64,000 nt of DNA from the NCBI GenBank assembly GCA_035999365.1, contig DASYGT010000032.1, positions 1 to 64,000 on the forward strand, written 5' to 3'. A program made the translations under genes and the position numbers. Positions 50,575-59,168 of the stretch are shown here, piece after piece (positions within the stretch are counted from its first letter, which is position 1; each line of letters opens with the position of its first letter). Under the pieces are notes generated by a model, which searched no databases, was not told the origin of the DNA, and saw nothing but the letters and a program-made list of their open reading frames with translations. The DNA comes from DASYGT01 sp035999365 (GTDB lineage: Bacteria; Actinomycetota; Actinomycetes; Mycobacteriales; Jatrophihabitantaceae).

Positions 50575-51527
50575 AGGTCGCGCCGCAGCACGACTCGGCG
50601 CCCGACACCGTCGAGCCCGACGGCGCGTTCCCAGTCCCGCAGTTCGGTGAGCCCGGGGCCGGACCCTGGATCCTCGACGAAGCCACGCGCCAGATAGAAC
50701 GGCCCGTTCCACGCCACCTCGGCGTACGTCACCAGCGTCACCGCGCGGTAGCCGGCATCGCGCGCCCAGTCGCACGCGGCTTCCAGCAGCGCAGTGCCTA
50801 TTCCGCGCCGCATCGCGCCTGGGATTACGGCCAGAGCCTGCATGTGCGCCAGCCCATCCACCTCGTCCACGCGAATGAACCCGACGGCCGGCCGCCCCGC
50901 GACAAGGATCGCTTTGGCCCCATGCAGCGCGTCGACGGGGAACGGGATGCGCGGCAGATCGATGTCGGACACCCGGAACAACGTCTCGGCACGCCGCTCG
51001 ATGTCCTCGAGTTCGCTCAGGTCGCGCGGCTCGGCGGGACGCACAGCCGGCACGCCCTCGGTCGCGGGCGCGAGATGCAAGGCCGCGGCGAGCCGGTCGG
51101 GGTGTCGGGTGGGCAGCACCACGACCGCGTCGTCAGGCAGCAGCACGGTCAAGCCGGCCACGCCTCGTGGCATGCCTTCATGCATCGTCTGTCCGAGAAT
51201 CGGGGCGCCGGCATGCACATGCGGATCGACGCCTAGGACTATCGCGCGCGCCAGCCGGGCGTCGCCGACGCGGACCTCGTCCGCCGTGACGGTGATCGAG
51301 CGAAGCCGCCGGGCGGTGTGGATCGTGAACACACTGAAGCCGACGACGACAACGATCGCGATCAGCCAGCCCCAGATGTGGACGAGCGCGCCACCGGCCA
51401 GCACGTCTACGACCAGGCCGATGCAGAGTCCCCCGAACAACAACATCGACGGCACGTAGCTACGGGCCGGTTCGTAATAGACGGGTGCGGTCTCCCCGGG
51501 ACGCGCACCACCAGGTGGCGCGGTCAC
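50571..51527 (-). CDS. DUF3093-like membrane/PH-type domain fused to GNAT acetyltransferase
   Basis: 318-residue fusion. Residues 1-150 have two membrane helices (about 28-48 and 50-70) and a soluble part (ITVTADEVRVGDARL) resembling DUF3093. Residues about 160-318 are a GNAT domain with motif A AVIPGAMRRGIGTALLEAA. The acceptor is unknown, but membrane anchoring suggests an envelope substrate or local regulation. The ATG overlaps the hemB stop by 4 bases, so it may be co-transcribed with hemB. Confidence 0.75.
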   Translation of the reverse strand: MTAPPGGARPGETAPVYYEPARSYVPSMLLFGGLCIGLVVDVLAGGALVHIWGWLIAIVVVVGFSVFTIHTARRLRSITVTADEVRVGDARLARAIVLGVDPHVHAGAPILGQTMHEGMPRGVAGLTVLLPDDAVVVLPTRHPDRLAAALHLAPATEGVPAVRPAEPRDLSELEDIERRAETLFRVSDIDLPRIPFPVDALHGAKAILVAGRPAVGFIRVDEVDGLAHMQALAVIPGAMRRGIGTALLEAACDWARDAGYRAVTLVTYAEVAWNGPFYLARGFVEDPGSGPGLTELRDWERAVGLDGVGRRVVLRRDL

Positions 51528-52519
51528 CGGATCAGGTTAGCCGCCTCGACAGCCCAATACGAGAGGATGATTGACGCACCGGCGCGCTTGATCGACGTCA
51601 ACGTCTCGACGATCGTGCGTTCGCGGTCCAGCCAGCCGCGTTCGGCGGCGGCCTCGACCATCGCGTACTCCCCGCTGATCTGATACGCCGCGACCGGTAC
51701 CGGCGACGCATCAGCAACCGCTCGCAGCACGTCCAGATAGGGCAACGCCGGCTTGACCATCACGATGTCCGCGCCCTCGGCGACGTCGAGTGCAACCTCG
51801 GCAAGAGCTTCGCGGACAGTGCGCGCCGGGTCCTGCTGATAGGACTTGCGGTCGCCGACGAGAGAGGAGTTCACGGCCTCCCGGAACGGGCCGTAGAACG
51901 CCGAGGCGTACTTCGGCGCGTAGCCCAGCACTCCGGTGTCGATGAGGGCAGCGACATCGAGCGCAGCGCGCACCGCCGCCACCTGCCCGTCCATCATTCC
52001 GCTCGTGCCGAGCAGTTGTGCGCCCGCGAGCGCCTGCGCCACCGCCATCGACGCGTACCTCACAAGCGTGGCGTCGTTGTCGACGCTGCCGTCAGCTCCG
52101 AGGACGCCACAGTGGCCGTGGTCGGTGAACTCGTCCAGGCAGAGATCCGACATCAGCACCGTCGAGTCGCCCAGCTCACGTGTCAACGCGCGCAGCGCGA
52201 CGTTCAGCACGCCGTGATCGGCATCGGCATCGGAGCCTTGGGCGTCCTTGTGCAGTGGCACGCCGTAGATCATCAAGCCACCGACGCCCGCCTCGACAGC
52301 CTCGTTCGCAGCCTTGAGCAGCGAATCGTGGGTGTGCTGCACGACGCCGGGCATCGAGGTGATCGCCACCGGCGTATCGATCCCCTCGCGCACGAACATC
52401 GGCAGCACGAGATCAGCGGGCCGAACATCGACGTCGGAGACCAACCTGCGCAGCGCGGGCGTGCGGCGCAGCCGTCGAGGCCGCGACGCCGGGAACGGCG
52501 GGAACTCGGGCAGCGTCAC
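51524..52519 (-). CDS. hemB: Porphobilinogen synthase
   Basis: Condenses two 5-aminolevulinates to porphobilinogen. About 331 residues. Catalytic lysines lie in DRKSYQQDPA-type and IVMVKPALPYLDVL segments. The metal site is DLCLDEFTDHGHCG: two cysteines with an Asp between, a hybrid of the zinc (three-Cys) and Mg types. I prefer the GTG at 52519, six bases after AGGAG; an ATG at 52525 lies too close to that site. A palindrome separates it from hemD. Confidence 0.95.
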   Translation of the reverse strand: MTLPEFPPFPASRPRRLRRTPALRRLVSDVDVRPADLVLPMFVREGIDTPVAITSMPGVVQHTHDSLLKAANEAVEAGVGGLMIYGVPLHKDAQGSDADADHGVLNVALRALTRELGDSTVLMSDLCLDEFTDHGHCGVLGADGSVDNDATLVRYASMAVAQALAGAQLLGTSGMMDGQVAAVRAALDVAALIDTGVLGYAPKYASAFYGPFREAVNSSLVGDRKSYQQDPARTVREALAEVALDVAEGADIVMVKPALPYLDVLRAVADASPVPVAAYQISGEYAMVEAAAERGWLDRERTIVETLTSIKRAGASIILSYWAVEAANLIR

Positions 52520-52535
52520 CACCATCTCCTCTCCG

Positions 52536-52584
52536 CGATCGTGCAACTTTCGGCGCGCTCAGGGCGCCAAAAGTTGCACGATCG
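52536..52584. repeat. Palindrome family 2, copy 2
   Basis: 21-base arms (52536-52556 and 52564-52584) with one mismatch, 7-base loop. It shares the CGTGCAACTT core and a CTCAG loop with 43672-43726. It lies between hemD and hemB on the same strand, so here it could reduce read-through or protect the upstream message end. Confidence 0.8.
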
Positions 52585-52593
52585 GTGCAAACG

Positions 52594-54150
52594 TCAGCGC
52601 GACGCGCGCCGCGATGCGGAACGAGCCGCTTTCTTTGCAGCGGCCGCCGCCGCCTTCTCCCGCTCCTCGATGGCCCGGGCCGCTGCGAACTCGGCGAGCG
52701 CGTCAACGAGGGCGGGAACGGTGGCCTGTTCCGGCTGGACGTCGACGCGCAGCCCGAACTCGCGGGCGGTGGCCGCCGTCTGCGGGCCGATGCACGCCAC
52801 CACGGTGCGCGCATGCGGCTTGCCGGCGATCCCGACCAGGTTGCGCACCGTCGAGGAGGAGGTGAAGCAGACAGCCTGGAACCCGCCCGACTTGATGGCG
52901 TCGCGGATCTCGGCTGCTGGCGGGGCGGCGCGCACCGTGCGGTACGCCGTCACGTCGTCGATCTCCCAACCGCGTTCGCGCAGGCCGGCCGACAGCGTCT
53001 CGGTCGCGATGTCGGCGCGGGGCAGCAGGACGCGGTCGATCGGGTCGAGGACGTCGTCGTACGGAGGGAACTCGGCCAGCAGCCCCTCGGACGACTGTTC
53101 GCCCGTAGGCACGAGTTCCGGACTGATGCCGAATGCGCGCACGGCGTCGGCCGTCGACTCACCGACGCAGGCGATCTTGACGCCGGCGAAGGCACGGGCG
53201 TCGAGGCCGTACTCCTCGAACTTCTCCCGCACGGCACGGACGGAGTTCGTCGAGGTGAAGACCAGCCACTCGTACCGCCCTGTGACCAGTCCCTTGATTG
53301 CACGCTCCATCTGCGTCGGGGTCCGCGGCGGCTCGACGGCGATGGTCGGCACCTCGACGGGCACCGAACCGTACGAGCGCAGCCGATCGCTCATCGCGCC
53401 GGCCTGCTCCTTGGTGCGCGGTACCAATACCTTCCAGCCGTACAGCGGCCGCGACTCCCACCACGCGAGCTTGTCGCGCTGGGCAGCAGCCTTGCCGACC
53501 GAGACGACGACGGTGCCCGACATGCCGACTGCGGCGAGGTCCAACTCGCCGAGGGTGCCGGAGACCGTCTGCTGACCGGTGCCGGTGCCGTCGCAGCTGA
53601 CGGTGACGGTGGTGTCAGGTTTGAGGCCGTTGGCGACGAGCTCCTCACCCAGCAGCAGTACGTCGGCCGCGTCAATGGTGACCAGAAGCGTGCCCGGCGC
53701 GTGCGCCAGCGCGTCGAAGTCCGCCGTTGCCACATCGCGCAACTGGGCGGCGGTGTACACCGACCCCGCAGGGACACCTGCGTACGTCGCTGTGCCCGTG
53801 CCGATCGGCACGCCCGGCACGACGTCGAGGGGGATCACCGTCTTGGCCACGGCGAGGGCTTCCTTCACCGCGTTGTCGTCGGCGAACGGGTCGCCGGCGA
53901 TCAGTCGCACGACGCCGTGGCCATTGCGGGCCTCGGCAAGCAGCAGCTTGGCCGTGTCTGCCGGCGTCGCCTCCGGTTGCCGCACCGTCGCCGTGCTGAG
54001 CGCGACGATCGCAGCCGGGACGTCGGCGTCGGCCACCACGAGGTCGGCGCGCCGCAGGGCGTCGGCGGCGGCTACCGCGAGCAACCCCGGGTCGCCAGGG
54101 CCGGCACCGACAAAGGTGACTCGGCCAAGGTTCTTGCGTACTCGGGTCAT
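52594..54150 (-). CDS. hemD: Uroporphyrinogen-III synthase with N-terminal SUMT-like domain
   Basis: 518-residue fusion typical of actinobacteria. Residues 1-250 resemble uroporphyrinogen-III methyltransferase (VTFVGAGPGDPGLLAVAA, then GDPF and VVPGVPIGTG); residues about 260-490 are HemD (KVLVPRTKEQAG, VFTSTNSVRA, CFTSSSTVRN). In the SUMT part the usual GDPFVFGRGGEE is changed to GDPFADDNAVKE, so methylation activity is doubtful. The C-terminus is Ala/Lys/Arg rich. The start overlaps hemC by 4 bases. Confidence 0.93.
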   Translation of the reverse strand: MTRVRKNLGRVTFVGAGPGDPGLLAVAAADALRRADLVVADADVPAAIVALSTATVRQPEATPADTAKLLLAEARNGHGVVRLIAGDPFADDNAVKEALAVAKTVIPLDVVPGVPIGTGTATYAGVPAGSVYTAAQLRDVATADFDALAHAPGTLLVTIDAADVLLLGEELVANGLKPDTTVTVSCDGTGTGQQTVSGTLGELDLAAVGMSGTVVVSVGKAAAQRDKLAWWESRPLYGWKVLVPRTKEQAGAMSDRLRSYGSVPVEVPTIAVEPPRTPTQMERAIKGLVTGRYEWLVFTSTNSVRAVREKFEEYGLDARAFAGVKIACVGESTADAVRAFGISPELVPTGEQSSEGLLAEFPPYDDVLDPIDRVLLPRADIATETLSAGLRERGWEIDDVTAYRTVRAAPPAAEIRDAIKSGGFQAVCFTSSSTVRNLVGIAGKPHARTVVACIGPQTAATAREFGLRVDVQPEQATVPALVDALAEFAAARAIEEREKAAAAAAKKAARSASRRASR

Positions 54151-55118
54151 GACGTGCTCCCCATCATCTGTTGTGCACCTTCGGCAATCAGGTCGGCGGC
54201 CAGCCGCCGCCCGACACCGTCGGCATCGGTTGTGGGACCAGTGGCCGAGAGCCGAACGGCAGCACTGCCGTCGGCCGCAGTCACGCAGCCCCGTAGGAAA
54301 ATCTCGAGCTTGTCCTCGGCACCATCTGTGCCCGCAGAACTCGCAGCGGTGTCGAACGACTCGGCTACGGCAACCTCGGCCAACGCACCGACAGGGGCGG
54401 AGCAGCCCGCTTCGAGCGCCATGAGCAGAGCTCGCTCGGCCGCGACGGCCACGCGCGCGTCGGTGGAGTCCAGGCCGGCGAGCAGGGCGATCAGCGGTGC
54501 GTCCGACGCACGGCATTCGATCGCCAGGGCGCCCTGCGCGGGAGCGGGCAGCATCTGGATCGGATCGAGCACCTCGGTGACGGCATCGGCGCGACCGAGT
54601 CTGCGCAGCCCCGCGTAGGCGAGGACGACCGCATCCAGCTCACCGTTCTCGACCTTGCCCACACGGGTGTCGACATTGCCACGCAGGTCCACGATCTCGA
54701 GACCGAGACCGAGTGCGCGCAACTGCGCCGCCCGCCTCGGCGAGCCTGTCCCGACCCGTGATCCCGCGGGCAGCTCACCGAGGGTGAGCCCGTCGCGGGC
54801 AACGAGTGCGTCGCGTGGGTCCTCGCGGGGCGGCACTGCGGCGATCACGATTCCCTCGGCGGGCGCCGTGGGAAGGTCCTTGTACGAGTGCACAGCGATG
54901 TCGATCACGCCATCGAGCAGGGCGGAGCGCAGAGCCGACACGAAGACGCCCGTCCCGCCGAGCTGCGTGAGGGCGGCCGGGGAACGATCGCCGTCGGTGA
55001 CGATCGGGACGATCTCGACCGCCGCGTCGATGGCGGCAACGACCGTGTCGGTCTGTGTGCGGGCCAGCGCGCTGCGTCGGGTACCGACGCGCAGCACACC
55101 CGCGCGTGCCGCTGTCAT
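54147..55118 (-). CDS. hemC: Hydroxymethylbilane synthase (porphobilinogen deaminase)
   Basis: Polymerises four porphobilinogens into hydroxymethylbilane. The 323 residues have VGTRRSALARTQT, HSYKDLPT, GTGSPRRAAQLRAL, DLRGNVDTRVGK and the dipyrromethane-binding Cys in EAGCSAPVGA. It overlaps hemA and hemD by 4 bases each. A low-complexity insertion (about 255-265, AASSAGTDGAEDK) interrupts the third domain, as in some actinobacteria. Confidence 0.97.
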   Translation of the reverse strand: MTAARAGVLRVGTRRSALARTQTDTVVAAIDAAVEIVPIVTDGDRSPAALTQLGGTGVFVSALRSALLDGVIDIAVHSYKDLPTAPAEGIVIAAVPPREDPRDALVARDGLTLGELPAGSRVGTGSPRRAAQLRALGLGLEIVDLRGNVDTRVGKVENGELDAVVLAYAGLRRLGRADAVTEVLDPIQMLPAPAQGALAIECRASDAPLIALLAGLDSTDARVAVAAERALLMALEAGCSAPVGALAEVAVAESFDTAASSAGTDGAEDKLEIFLRGCVTAADGSAAVRLSATGPTTDADGVGRRLAADLIAEGAQQMMGSTS

Positions 55119-56410
55119 CGCTGCTCCCCCGCCGACTTCTTGACCGCGGTGACGGACTCGGCGGCCGCGGGGTCGAGGTCGAACAGCTCCCGCAGCGCGG
55201 CCGCGTACTGGTCGCCGCCCGGCAGCGAAGCGAGTTCCTTCACCCGAACCGTCGGGGCATGGAGGACCTTCTCGACCGCTCGCCGCACCGCGTGGGCCAC
55301 CTCACGACGCACCATGTCATCAACACTCGGGAGCCGGGCGTCGAGCCGGGCGAGCTCCTGTTCGATCACCTGGTTCGCGCGGGCGCGCAATGCCGTGACG
55401 GTGGGAGCAACGGCCAGCTGCTGCTGCTCGGCCAAGTAGTCGCTGAGTTCGTGAGCGACGATCGCGGTGGCGGCGCTGACCTCTTCATCGCTGACCATCG
55501 CGCCGCCCGCGCGCAATGCCTCGAGGTCGACATAGGTCACGCCGGTACGCGTTCCGACCGAGGGGTCGACATCGCGGGGCAGCGCGAGATCGAGCACGAC
55601 AAGGGGGCGGTCGCCACGCGGACCGACGGCGTCGGCCTCCACGACGAGACCGGTAGCACCGGTGGACGAGACGAGCAGATCGGCCATGGCGATCTCGGGA
55701 GCCAGATCGGTGAGTTCGACCGCCCGACCATCGACAGCCGCGGCCAGGCGCTGCGCCCGCTCGCTGGAGCGATTCGCGACGACGATGTCGGTGACACCGC
55801 GGCGGCGCAACGTCGCGCTCGCGAGCGCTCCCATCGAGCCCGCCCCGACGACAACCGCGCGGCGCCCCGTGAGTGAGCCGAGCACGTCGCTGGCCTGATC
55901 GAGCGCGACCGACACCACCGACGCGCCCGCCTGGTCGATGCCGGTTTCGGAGTGGACCCGCTTCCCGACCCGGAGTGCGGACTGCGCGAGGTCGTGCAAC
56001 ACCGAGCCGATCGAACCGGCCTCGGTACCGAGGCTGTACGCCGAACGCAACTGGCCCAGTATCTGCGACTCGCCGACCACCATGGAATCGAGACCGGACG
56101 CAACCGTGAACATGTGCTCGGCGGCGGCCTCGGCGAAGTGCACGTAGAGGTGTTCGGACAGATCCGCGACAGCGACGCCGGAATGCCGGGCGAGCACGGT
56201 CGTGATCTCGGCGACGGCAGGGTGGAATCGCGCGGCGTCGGCATAGACCTCGACGCGGTTGCACGTCGACAGCAGGAGTACCTCACTGATGGTCTCGGCG
56301 CGATGCAGCTCGTCGAGCGTCTTGCGCAGCTCATCGACAGGCACCGCTGCGCGCTCGAGCACCGACACCGGTGCAGTGCGGTGCGACAAACCAACGACAA
56401 GAACGCTCAT
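55115..56410 (-). CDS. hemA: Glutamyl-tRNA reductase
   Basis: First committed enzyme of C5 heme synthesis; reduces glutamyl-tRNA(Glu). From the ATG at 56410 it is 431 residues. GLSHRTAPV, the catalytic-Cys motif LLSTCNRVEVYA, GESQILGQLR and the NADPH-binding VVVGAGSMGALA are all visible. The start overlaps the rex stop by 4 bases. Position behind rex means expression should rise when NADH/NAD is high, as in Streptomyces (inference). Confidence 0.97.
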   Translation of the reverse strand: MSVLVVGLSHRTAPVSVLERAAVPVDELRKTLDELHRAETISEVLLLSTCNRVEVYADAARFHPAVAEITTVLARHSGVAVADLSEHLYVHFAEAAAEHMFTVASGLDSMVVGESQILGQLRSAYSLGTEAGSIGSVLHDLAQSALRVGKRVHSETGIDQAGASVVSVALDQASDVLGSLTGRRAVVVGAGSMGALASATLRRRGVTDIVVANRSSERAQRLAAAVDGRAVELTDLAPEIAMADLLVSSTGATGLVVEADAVGPRGDRPLVVLDLALPRDVDPSVGTRTGVTYVDLEALRAGGAMVSDEEVSAATAIVAHELSDYLAEQQQLAVAPTVTALRARANQVIEQELARLDARLPSVDDMVRREVAHAVRRAVEKVLHAPTVRVKELASLPGGDQYAAALRELFDLDPAAAESVTAVKKSAGEQR

Positions 56411-57123
56411 GCCCGCGCCACCCCCGACAGCAACGAGCCGACATGGGCTGCGGCGGAGGCTTTGCGCTGTTCGTGGAACGACAGGATCTGCAGCTCCGCG
56501 GCCAGGTCGACCTTGCGCAGGTCGACGTGCGGCGGAACGGAGAGGACGACCGGTGCGAAGTTCAGGATGCTGGTCACGCCCGCGGCGACGATCGCGTCGC
56601 ACACCTGTTGCGCTGCCGCCGCCGGGATGGCGAGAACCGCGATGGCGATGTCGTTCTCTCGCACGATCTGCGCGATGTTCGCGATGTCCTGCACAAGCAA
56701 CCCGCGGATCCTCGTCCCGATCCGCGTCGGGTCGGCGTCGACCAGTGCGGCGACCCGGAAGCCACGGGTGGCAAAGCCGGCGTAGCCGGCGAGCGCCTGC
56801 CCGAGGTTTCCGACGCCGATCAGCGCCACAGAACGGTGCACCGTGAGCCCGAGGGTTCGCGAGATCTCGTCGGTGAGCGTTGCCACGTCGTAGCCGACGC
56901 CGCGGATGCCGTATGAGCCGAGGAAGGAGAGGTCCTTGCGCAGTTTGGCGGAGTTGACGCCGGCAAAGGAAGCCAGCTCCTCTGACGAGATGGTGACGAT
57001 CGACCGGTCGCCGAGCATGCCGAGGACGCGCAGGTAGGTGGCCAGCCGGGCAACCGTCGCCTCGGGTACCCGCGCGTCACCTGCACGGGCGCTCGCCGCA
57101 GCGCGAGCGGAGTCGGTGGTCAT
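56407..57123 (-). CDS. rex: Redox-sensing transcriptional repressor Rex
   Basis: 238-residue repressor sensing NADH/NAD. The N-terminal winged helix (LATYLRVLGMLGDRSIVTISSEELA) and FAGVNSAKLRKDLSFLGSYG bind DNA; a Rossmann domain follows (ALIGVGNLGQAL). Rex represses respiratory genes until NADH rises. The ATG at 57123 is preferred to a GTG two codons earlier. A close match to the Rex operator lies upstream. Confidence 0.95.
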   Translation of the reverse strand: MTTDSARAAASARAGDARVPEATVARLATYLRVLGMLGDRSIVTISSEELASFAGVNSAKLRKDLSFLGSYGIRGVGYDVATLTDEISRTLGLTVHRSVALIGVGNLGQALAGYAGFATRGFRVAALVDADPTRIGTRIRGLLVQDIANIAQIVRENDIAIAVLAIPAAAAQQVCDAIVAAGVTSILNFAPVVLSVPPHVDLRKVDLAAELQILSFHEQRKASAAAHVGSLLSGVARA

Positions 57124-57223
57124 CGGCACCTCGGGAGGGCCCGGTTACGGCGCGAAGACCAGTGTTCGGGCGCGTCGAACCGGTGTGGTAGAAGCAGGTC
57201 GGACGGACCAAAGCTACGCCGCT

Positions 57224-57239
57224 CGTGAATCTTTTCCCA
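57224..57239 (-). promoter_or_regulatory. Candidate Rex operator (ROP)
   Basis: CGTGAATCTTTTCCCA on the plus strand matches the Streptomyces Rex operator TGTGAA-N4-TTCACA at 10 of 12 positions. Read on the minus strand, TTGGGA at 57235-57240 with TAGCTT 18 bases on could be a promoter, the operator covering its -35 region. This would give Rex control of itself and of the hem genes. Confidence 0.6.
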
Positions 57240-57267
57240 AATCGTCGGGGCCCGTGCTATATGGACG

Positions 57268-57516
57268 TCACCGGGCGATGGCACGCCGGAAACGAGGTTC
57301 CTCGACCCGCCAGTACCCGTGTTCCTTGCCGTCGATCAAGATCACCGGAACGCGATCGGAGAAGGTGTCGCGCCGGGCTGCGTCGGCGTCCACGTCCAAC
57401 TCCGCATACGCGAAGCCCAGCTCGCCCGCGAGCTGCCGCAGCGTCACCTCCGCCTCCTGGCACAGGTGGCACCCGGCTCGGGTGATCAGCGTGACGTGGT
57501 GGTCAGTCGCCGCCAA
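57268..57516 (-). CDS. Glutaredoxin-like protein
   Basis: 82-residue thioredoxin-fold protein with a redox pair in RAGCHLCQEAEVTL and the cis-Pro segment RVPVILIDG. It probably reduces disulfides with mycothiol or thioredoxin. The start appears to be a TTG at 57516, overlapping the acyl-CoA ligase gene by 14 bases. It sits just upstream of rex, as in Streptomyces. Confidence 0.85.
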   Translation of the reverse strand: MAATDHHVTLITRAGCHLCQEAEVTLRQLAGELGFAYAELDVDADAARRDTFSDRVPVILIDGKEHGYWRVEEPRFRRAIAR

Positions 57517-58957
57517 CGGGCGCCCCGTCCCGGGCGAGCTGCCACTTCATGATCTTGCCTGTCACCGTGTGCGGCAGGGCGTCGACCACCGAGATGCGCG
57601 CCGGCAGCTTGAACCGCGCCAAACTGCGGGCGGCCGCCGCCAGCAGCAGGTCGGCATCGAGGCGGGCGCCGGGCGTCGGCACCACATAGGCCACGACCGC
57701 CTCGCCGGTCACCTCGTCGGGAATGCCCGTCACCGCGACCTCGCCGACGCCCGGCTCGCGCCCGAGCACCGCCTCAACCTCGGCCGGGTAGACGTTGAAG
57801 CCGTTGACGATGACCAGCTCGGTGCTGCGCCCGACAAGGTGCAGGTCATCGTCGGCGTCAGCCACGGCGATGTCGCCCGTGCCGAACCAACCCTCAGGAT
57901 CGGGACCGTCCGCACCGTCAGGCCAGTAGCCGGAAAACAGATTCGCGCCGCGGATGAAGAGCCTGCCCGGATCCTCGACCTCGACCTCGTCGCCGTCCTC
58001 GTCGCGCAGTTGCACGTCTATGCCCGGCAGGGGGCGCCCGATCGATCCGGCCTTGGGGTGGTCGCGGTCGCCGAGGGCGTTCACCGACACGACTGGCGAC
58101 GCCTCGGTCAGCCCGTACCCGTCATAGATGACGATGCCGCGCTCGCGATAGCCCTCTAGCAGAGCGCGGGGCAGCGTGGTTGAGCCGGACATCGCGAAGC
58201 GCACCGACGCGAACCCCCTGGCCATATCCGGATTGCGCAACCACTGCGCGTATTGGCCGGGAACACCGAGCACTGCAGTGACCCGTTGCTCGGCCATGGT
58301 CGCCAGCGTCGCCGTGGCATCGAACCGGTCTGCGAGCACGAGCGTGGCACCGACGCGAAGCGCCATCCCCAACCCGGCGTTGAGGCCGAAGACGTGGCTG
58401 AGCGGCAGCGGTAGGAAGAGGATGTCCGCACCGGTGATCATCGGCGGGTCGACCGAGTTCAGCTGGTCGAGGTTCGCGAGCAATGCGCGCGCCGAGAGCA
58501 TCGCTGCCCGGGGGTGCCCGCTCGTCCCCGAGGTGTAGAGCAGCACGGACAGCTCCTCGCCACCCCGGTCGCGGTGCGGGTCGCCGGCCTCGGCCGCCGC
58601 CTCCCCCAGGGTCCCGACCGTGTCGCCGTCGACGTGCAGGGTGGCGGCACAGTCGTTGCGGATGAAGTCCACCTCGACGCCCGTGGATGCCGGGTTGATC
58701 GGCACGGCGATCAGCCCGGCGCGCAGTGCCCCCAGGTAGGCGGTGACGAAGTCGAGCCCGGTCGGGAGTTGCAGCGTGACGCGGTCACCTGGTTCGGCCA
58801 GCCGAGCGAGGTAGCCGTTCGCAGCGCGATTCACCGCGTCGTCCAGCTCGGCCCAGGTCACCGCGGCGGCGGAGTCGATGACGGCGGTTGCCGCCGGCTG
58901 GGCGATCGCGGCGCGGCGCAGCAGATCGCTGATACCGACGGCGGCGGTCCCGTCCAC
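57503..58957 (-). CDS. Acyl-CoA synthetase-like AMP-forming ligase
   Basis: 484-residue class I adenylate-forming enzyme. Motifs are LLYTSGTSGHPRAAM (P-loop), YDGYGLTEASPV, GWFGTGDIA and the late catalytic Lys in PHTVTGKIMKW. It likely activates a fatty or aromatic acid as acyl-AMP or acyl-CoA; the substrate cannot be predicted. It is shorter than most long-chain acyl-CoA ligases. It diverges from bldN, leaving a 211-base region between the starts. Confidence 0.87.
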   Translation of the reverse strand: MDGTAAVGISDLLRRAAIAQPAATAVIDSAAAVTWAELDDAVNRAANGYLARLAEPGDRVTLQLPTGLDFVTAYLGALRAGLIAVPINPASTGVEVDFIRNDCAATLHVDGDTVGTLGEAAAEAGDPHRDRGGEELSVLLYTSGTSGHPRAAMLSARALLANLDQLNSVDPPMITGADILFLPLPLSHVFGLNAGLGMALRVGATLVLADRFDATATLATMAEQRVTAVLGVPGQYAQWLRNPDMARGFASVRFAMSGSTTLPRALLEGYRERGIVIYDGYGLTEASPVVSVNALGDRDHPKAGSIGRPLPGIDVQLRDEDGDEVEVEDPGRLFIRGANLFSGYWPDGADGPDPEGWFGTGDIAVADADDDLHLVGRSTELVIVNGFNVYPAEVEAVLGREPGVGEVAVTGIPDEVTGEAVVAYVVPTPGARLDADLLLAAAARSLARFKLPARISVVDALPHTVTGKIMKWQLARDGAPVGGD

Positions 58958-59066
58958 GCGGCTGCCTCCCTTGGCGGATGGTCCGACCCGCGGCCTACTC
59001 GCGGGTAGCGAATCTGCGACGATCGTGGCCCCCGATGGCAGTTTTGTCCGTCTTCGACGCGCCAGT

Positions 59067-59112
59067 GTCCGGATTTGGCCGCACGAGGCGGTGTTCAGGC
59101 GACAATCCGGAC
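59067..59112. promoter_or_regulatory. Inverted repeat upstream of bldN
   Basis: GTCCGGATT (59067-59075) and AATCCGGAC (59104-59112) are perfect 9-base arms 28 bases apart in the divergent region before bldN. The spacing would allow looping or two separate operator half-sites; no regulator can be named. Confidence 0.4.
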
Positions 59113-59168
59113 GGTAGCGTTAGCGCTGTTTTCACACCGCGTCGGGTCGCTTGGGAAGGGCGTCGTGC

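Noticed and set aside
52016..54618. Plus-strand frames opposite hemB and hemD
   Set aside because: No recognisable domains; they are shadows of well-supported heme genes.
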